In this document: piece after piece, positions 60,285 through 64,000 of the stretch
How the letters are laid out: each line of letters opens with the position of its first letter
Numbering within the stretch: position 1 is the stretch's first letter
Source of the DNA: JAYUJH01 sp043765375
GTDB lineage: Bacteria; Pseudomonadota; Alphaproteobacteria; Rickettsiales; UBA998
Length of the DNA: 64,000 nt
Direction of reading: 5' to 3'
Assembly: GCA_043765375.1 (NCBI GenBank)
Contig: JAYUJH010000039.1
Coordinates: 6,225 to 70,224, forward strand
Program-made: the position numbers and the translations under genes
Notes under the pieces: model-generated
The model's database searches: none
Told to the model about the DNA's origin: nothing
Seen by the model: only the letters and a program-made list of their open reading frames with translations

Positions 60285-60698
60285 ATGCAGCAAATATGGA
60301 ATGAATTGCACCAACTTTGTCAACAAGCAAAAGCAAACGGTGAAGTGCCAGTGGCGGCGATGGTGGTGCGAGGTGGTGAAATTATCGCATCAGCACATAA
60401 TCAGGTGGAGAAGTTGAAAAACCCAACCGCCCACGCTGAAATGCTTGCTATGCAGCTCGCCGTCAATATCCTCGGGGTTAAGTTTTTAGATGATTGCGAT
60501 TTATACGTCACACTTGAGCCATGCGCCATGTGTGCGGGGGCAATTTCTCATTTTCGTATTCGTCGGCTTTATTTTGCCGCTTATAGTGTTAAGCCTCCAC
60601 TAATGGACTTGTTGTCAAACACCGAAATATATGGTGGGATTCAAGAAACTCGCTTTGCCGATATTTTATCTGATTTTTTCGCCAATAAACGCCAATAA
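60285..60698 (+). CDS. tadA: tRNA-specific adenosine deaminase
   Basis: 137 aa, slightly shorter than the typical 150-165. It converts A34 to inosine in tRNA-Arg(ACG). The zinc-site residues are His50 and Glu52 (HAEMLAMQ) and Cys80/Cys83 (EPCAMCAGAI), the deaminase core. It begins MQQIWNELHQLCQQAKANGE. There is no clear Shine-Dalgarno; a CTAAACC tract occupies the leader. A general nucleoside deaminase role cannot be ruled out. Confidence 0.9.
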   Translation: MQQIWNELHQLCQQAKANGEVPVAAMVVRGGEIIASAHNQVEKLKNPTAHAEMLAMQLAVNILGVKFLDDCDLYVTLEPCAMCAGAISHFRIRRLYFAAYSVKPPLMDLLSNTEIYGGIQETRFADILSDFFANKRQ

Positions 60699-60743
60699 AA
60701 AATTGTAATTCTCGCAGATTAAGTTTTCACAGCAAAAATCGCC

Positions 60744-61373
60744 TCAAGGGATATGTTTGCTTCTAACTCCTGCGCCATCACCAAATGGGTCACGAGTTGC
60801 GGGTGACGGTGAATAATAGAATGGGCTATTTTGGGGACTGTTATGAGTGCTTGCCATATTTCTACCATTATTTCCAACATTTACGTTGCTCGCCGACATA
60901 TTATTTTCTGATACATTATTCGCTAATATGTCACTCATGGTGATATCATTACCAACTTTAATTCGCCCTAAATTATCATTGCCACCATTATAACCAGAAA
61001 ATCCACCAGAGGAATTATTATCACCTGCTCGCATATTGCCTGCTCGCAAATTAGCGGGCAGAAAATCTTGATATGAATAATTATGCTCACCATGAACCGC
61101 AATTAAATTGAGATACATTTCTGGTTTGGGGCGGTCAAAACACATTATATCCAATTGTGCTTGATAGCAAAAAGTGGCAGGCGGTGGCGCAACAAACTCC
61201 GCCACTTGCTCAACGGGTTTTTCACCATATATATAACGAGAAACTTTATAGCGAGTTGCATTATAAGCATTGCTAACGCCTCCGCCAGCCCGTGCGCCAT
61301 TTTGCTGCATTGCATCACAACCAGCGAGCGTTGCAACCATCACCATCAACCATATAATTTCAAAATATTTCAT
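60744..61373 (-). CDS. Asn/Gly-rich lipoprotein
   Basis: 209 aa. Signal peptide ending with lipobox TLAGC (Cys19). A folded-looking N-terminal half (RYKVSRYIYGEKPVEQVAEF, FCYQAQLDIMCFDRPKPE with two Cys) is followed by a low-complexity Asn/Gly/Ser region (about 110-195) including a 15-bp tandem duplication (LRAGNMRAGD), and a Pro/Ser-rich C-terminus. No family recognised; outer-membrane lipoprotein by inference. Confidence 0.8.
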   Translation of the reverse strand: MKYFEIIWLMVMVATLAGCDAMQQNGARAGGGVSNAYNATRYKVSRYIYGEKPVEQVAEFVAPPPATFCYQAQLDIMCFDRPKPEMYLNLIAVHGEHNYSYQDFLPANLRAGNMRAGDNNSSGGFSGYNGGNDNLGRIKVGNDITMSDILANNVSENNMSASNVNVGNNGRNMASTHNSPQNSPFYYSPSPATRDPFGDGAGVRSKHIP

Positions 61374-61519
61374 ATATACAAACCTAACAACATAATATGC
61401 AATTATTGTGCCAAACTGAACTTAAATGTTATGCTGATATTTAGGCAAAAAATATGTTGCAAAAAAATGCACAAATACATATTTTGGAAGAACATTTTTA
61501 ACAAGAAATTATCCTTTAT

Positions 61520-61963
61520 ATGACATTATTATTTTCAATACCCAATAATATTATTATGCAACATTTATTGCCTAATAACCAATATTTACAACTCAATAAT
61601 GATGTGCAATCAAAGGATAAAATAGCCTCACCAGTCAAGTCATCAATTACGGCAAATAACAGCCACCCAAAAAATAATATTGCGCTGCTTGAGCCACAAA
61701 TAATCACTAAAAAACCACCAATGTTTCGTGTTATCATGTTGAATGATGATTACACCCCGATGGATTTTGTGGTGGACGTGCTGAAAAATATCTTCAAAAT
61801 GACACATGAAGATGCAATCAGCAAGATGTTACAAATCCACCATCATGGTGCTGCCGATTGCGGAGTTTTCACCCGTGATGTTGCAGAAACTAAAATTGAG
61901 ATAGCAATAAACTTTGCCAAGCAACATGATTATCCCTTGAAATGCACATTTGAACAGGCTTAA
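61520..61963 (+). CDS. clpS: ATP-dependent Clp protease adaptor ClpS
   Basis: 147 aa. An N-terminal extension of about 60 residues (Asn/Gln rich) precedes the ClpS core: FRVIMLNDDYTPMDFVVDVL, KMTHEDAISKMLQIHHHGAA and DVAETKIEIAINFAKQHDYP. The residues that bind N-degrons (near the NDDYTPMDF loop) are present. It delivers N-end-rule substrates to ClpAP and lies upstream of clpA. Confidence 0.96.
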   Translation: MTLLFSIPNNIIMQHLLPNNQYLQLNNDVQSKDKIASPVKSSITANNSHPKNNIALLEPQIITKKPPMFRVIMLNDDYTPMDFVVDVLKNIFKMTHEDAISKMLQIHHHGAADCGVFTRDVAETKIEIAINFAKQHDYPLKCTFEQA

Positions 61964-62003
61964 ATAACCAAAAGATTTAGAAATATTATCAAAGTAATTA
62001 TTA

Positions 62004-62019
62004 GTTAAATATTTGTTAA
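62004..62019 (-). promoter_or_regulatory. CtrA-box-like site upstream of clpA
   Basis: Minus-strand TTAA-CAAATAT-TTAAC matches the CtrA consensus; on the plus strand the halves are GTTAA and TTAA. It lies about 140 bases upstream of clpA. The region is AT-rich with further TTAA half-sites, so a chance match is quite possible. Confidence 0.35.
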
Positions 62020-62160
62020 AACTTAAATATAGATAGTATTATTGTAATATTATTTATTTATAATATAGGTAATACTATTTGGTCATAATAATTTAAGTTA
62101 TCATAAGCAATTTTTAATATTTATTTGTTAATGTGAATAGAATAATCAGGGAATATAGAT

Positions 62161-64000
62161 ATGTTATCAAAAAATCTGGAATCAACATTGCATCGTGCGC
62201 TTGCCATCGCCAAAGTGCATAGCCACGAGTTTGCGACGCTTGAACATTTGTTGCTTGCATTAACTGACGACCCAGATGCCTCAGCGGTTCTGCGTGGTTG
62301 CAGTGTTGATTTAACTGAGTTAAAGCGCAATATAGACCAGTTTTTGCAGCATGATTTATCGCCACTTGTGGTGGAAAAAATCAAGGAATCCAAGCCAACA
62401 GCGGGGTTTCAGCGAGCAGTTCACAGGGCAGCGATACATGTTCAATCAGCGGGTAAAAATGAGGTTAATGGCGCAAATGTGTTGGTTGCGATGTTCTCAG
62501 AGAAAGATTCCCACGCTATTTATTTTTTGTCCGAGCAAAATGTTGCACGACTTGATGTGGTGAATTATATCTCGCATGGTATTGTTAAATATGGCGATTA
62601 TATGCGCATTGGAACGGTTGGCGAGCCCGCCAAAATACAAAATAATAATGATGAACCAGATAATTCTGCATCATCAAACTCACAAACTCCTAACGCCCAA
62701 ACCCCTAACGAAAACATGATGGGTAATCAAAGCAATGGCACATTTGGGGCAAAAGAACCCGAGGAAGCTGATGCACTCTCACTTTATTGTGTGGATCTAA
62801 ACCGCAAAGCAGCCGACGGCAAAACTGATATTTTGATAGGGCGAGAAGATGAAGTTGAGCGCACTATTCAGATATTATGCCGTCGTAGCAAAAATAATCC
62901 ATTGTTAGTTGGTGAAGCTGGTGTTGGCAAAACAGCAATCGCTGAAGGGTTAGCGTTGCGAATTGTCCGAGGAGAAGTGCCAGATGTGTTACGCAGCACC
63001 GTGATATTTTCACTTGATATGGGATCATTAATGGCTGGAACAAGATATCGTGGTGATTTTGAAGAACGCATGAAAGCAGTTATCGTAGAAATTGAGAAAT
63101 TACCCAAAGCCGTATTATTCATTGATGAAATCCACACCATCATTGGGGCAGGTTCAACTTCTAGCGGCGCACTTGATGCTTGCAATTTGCTCAAGCCAGC
63201 ACTCGCACGGGGGCGTTTTCGTTGCATGGGGTCAACAACTTTCCGTGAATATGGTCAACATATTGAAAAAGATCACGCACTTGCACGGCGTTTTCAAAAA
63301 ATTGATATTAGTGAGCCAGATGTTGAAACTTCAATCAAAATATTGCGAGGCTTGCAACCATATTATGAAGAACACCATAATGTTCGCTTCACTCCCGCTG
63401 CGGTGAAAGCTGCGGTGGAGCTATCCGCCCGCTTCATTCATGATAGGCAGTTGCCCGACAAAGCAATAGATGTGCTAGATGAGGCTGGTGCAGCACAAAT
63501 GTTGCTACCTGAAGTTAGGCGCAAAAAAATCATATATCCCCGTGATATTGAGTTAATTGTGGCTAAAATCGCTCGTATGCCGTCACGCACCATCACAATG
63601 AATGATGCAGAAACATTGAAAAACTTGGAACAAACTCTGCGCCTAACTGTTTTTGGGCAAGACAATGCAGTGGAGCAAGTGGCAAGTGCCATTAAAGTTT
63701 CTCGGGCGGGATTGCGTGAAGCGGAAAAGCCAATTGGTAATTATTTATTCACAGGTCCAACGGGAGTTGGCAAAACTGAAGTGGCAAATCAACTCGCCAA
63801 AGCAATGGGTATGGAGTTGCTAAGGTTTGATATGTCTGAATATATGGAAAAACACGCAGTAGCAACCTTGATTGGTGCGCCTCCGGGATATGTTGGGCAT
63901 GAAGAAGGTGGAGTTCTAACTGACGCAGTCAACAAAACGCCTTACGCCGTGGTGCTGCTGGACGAAGTGGAAAAAGCTCACCCTGATATTTTTAATATTT
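62161..64000 (+). CDS. clpA: ATP-dependent Clp protease ATP-binding subunit ClpA, 5' part
   Basis: Runs off the right edge; 613 codons are present. It starts [18 protein letters not shown], the Clp N-domain (about 1-145) that binds ClpS. A Ser/Asn/Gln-rich linker (about 160-200) leads to AAA1 with Walker [16 protein letters not shown] (near residue 250), Walker [14 protein letters not shown], and AAA2 with [11 protein letters not shown] (near 530) and the start of [15 protein letters not shown]. ClpA unfolds substrates for ClpP, with N-end-rule targets delivered by ClpS immediately upstream. Confidence 0.97.
   Translation, partial: MLSKNLESTLHRALAIAKVHSHEFATLEHLLLALTDDPDASAVLRGCSVDLTELKRNIDQFLQHDLSPLVVEKIKESKPTAGFQRAVHRAAIHVQSAGKNEVNGANVLVAMFSEKDSHAIYFLSEQNVARLDVVNYISHGIVKYGDYMRIGTVGEPAKIQNNNDEPDNSASSNSQTPNAQTPNENMMGNQSNGTFGAKEPEEADALSLYCVDLNRKAADGKTDILIGREDEVERTIQILCRRSKNNPLLVGEAGVGKTAIAEGLALRIVRGEVPDVLRSTVIFSLDMGSLMAGTRYRGDFEERMKAVIVEIEKLPKAVLFIDEIHTIIGAGSTSSGALDACNLLKPALARGRFRCMGSTTFREYGQHIEKDHALARRFQKIDISEPDVETSIKILRGLQPYYEEHHNVRFTPAAVKAAVELSARFIHDRQLPDKAIDVLDEAGAAQMLLPEVRRKKIIYPRDIELIVAKIARMPSRTITMNDAETLKNLEQTLRLTVFGQDNAVEQVASAIKVSRAGLREAEKPIGNYLFTGPTGVGKTEVANQLAKAMGMELLRFDMSEYMEKHAVATLIGAPPGYVGHEEGGVLTDAVNKTPYAVVLLDEVEKAHPDIFNI

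Noticed and set aside
1..64000. CRISPR arrays, transposases, phage structural genes, rRNA
   Set aside because: None was seen on reading both strands; the short tandem and dyad repeats noted do not have CRISPR spacing or repeat length.

Overview
The window looks like a chromosomal segment of a free-living or facultatively host-associated, AT-rich alphaproteobacterium. The evidence is a CtrA-type response regulator with a matching TTAA-N7-TTAAC box upstream, an alphaproteobacterial succinate dehydrogenase operon, a bifunctional RelA/SpoT protein, the divergent purMN / DUF2066-permease arrangement, fliR-flhB of a flagellum, KDO transferase of LPS, and intact amino-acid, purine, isoprenoid and queuosine genes. 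The biosynthetic repertoire argues against a strongly reduced Rickettsia-like genome. I cannot place it below class with confidence.

Layout. 0-6 kb: end of an RluA-family pseudouridine synthase, then sdhCDA-[M48 lipoprotein]-sdhB, then ctrA. 6-12 kb: a cassette, all on the minus strand, of AdoMet decarboxylase (speD), DUF2170, a PspA-like coiled coil, a DUF2491-like protein, a multi-copy DUF350 membrane protein, a two-span membrane protein, a small Gly/Tyr-rich protein and a membrane-fused spermidine-synthase-like enzyme. This resembles the yjfIJKL/PspA family of loci joined to polyamine synthesis. 12-30 kb: ftsY, a prepilin-like protein with a Sel1-like repeat, a YgjP-type peptidase, an EF-hand protein, a glycosyltransferase, tatD, an AI-2E permease, DUF2066, purM-purN-DUF3833-SDR, truB-rpsO-queF-waaA, a second prepilin, an acyl-CoA dehydrogenase and ilvE. 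30-37 kb: rimP-nusA-infB-rbfA, then mgtE.

37-46.3 kb is the most accessory-looking part. It holds an orphan 539-aa protein with a consensus CtrA box in front of it, rsh, an orphan protein with an HELYH zinc-peptidase signature, tRNA-Gly(GCC), and two tandem paralogous large proteins (571 and 647 aa) of a family I do not recognise. 46.5-64 kb returns to core functions: a TPR lipoprotein, ispE, miaA, a second DUF2491-like protein with a long C-terminal extension, rpmJ (41 aa), queE, metZ, flhB-fliR, tyrA, erpA, a small cysteine-rich (probably metal-handling) group, a nitrilase, tadA, and clpS-clpA (clpA cut by the window end).

The signals I consider most worth following are: the paralogous pair and orphan proteins around tRNA-Gly; the CtrA box on an orphan gene; the two DUF2491-like paralogues, one in the polyamine/PspA cassette and one beside miaA; a prepilin leader joined to a Sel1-like repeat; and a G9 tract lying between the -35 and -10 elements of a promoter for a small membrane protein. 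No CRISPR array, rRNA, transposase or phage structural gene was seen.
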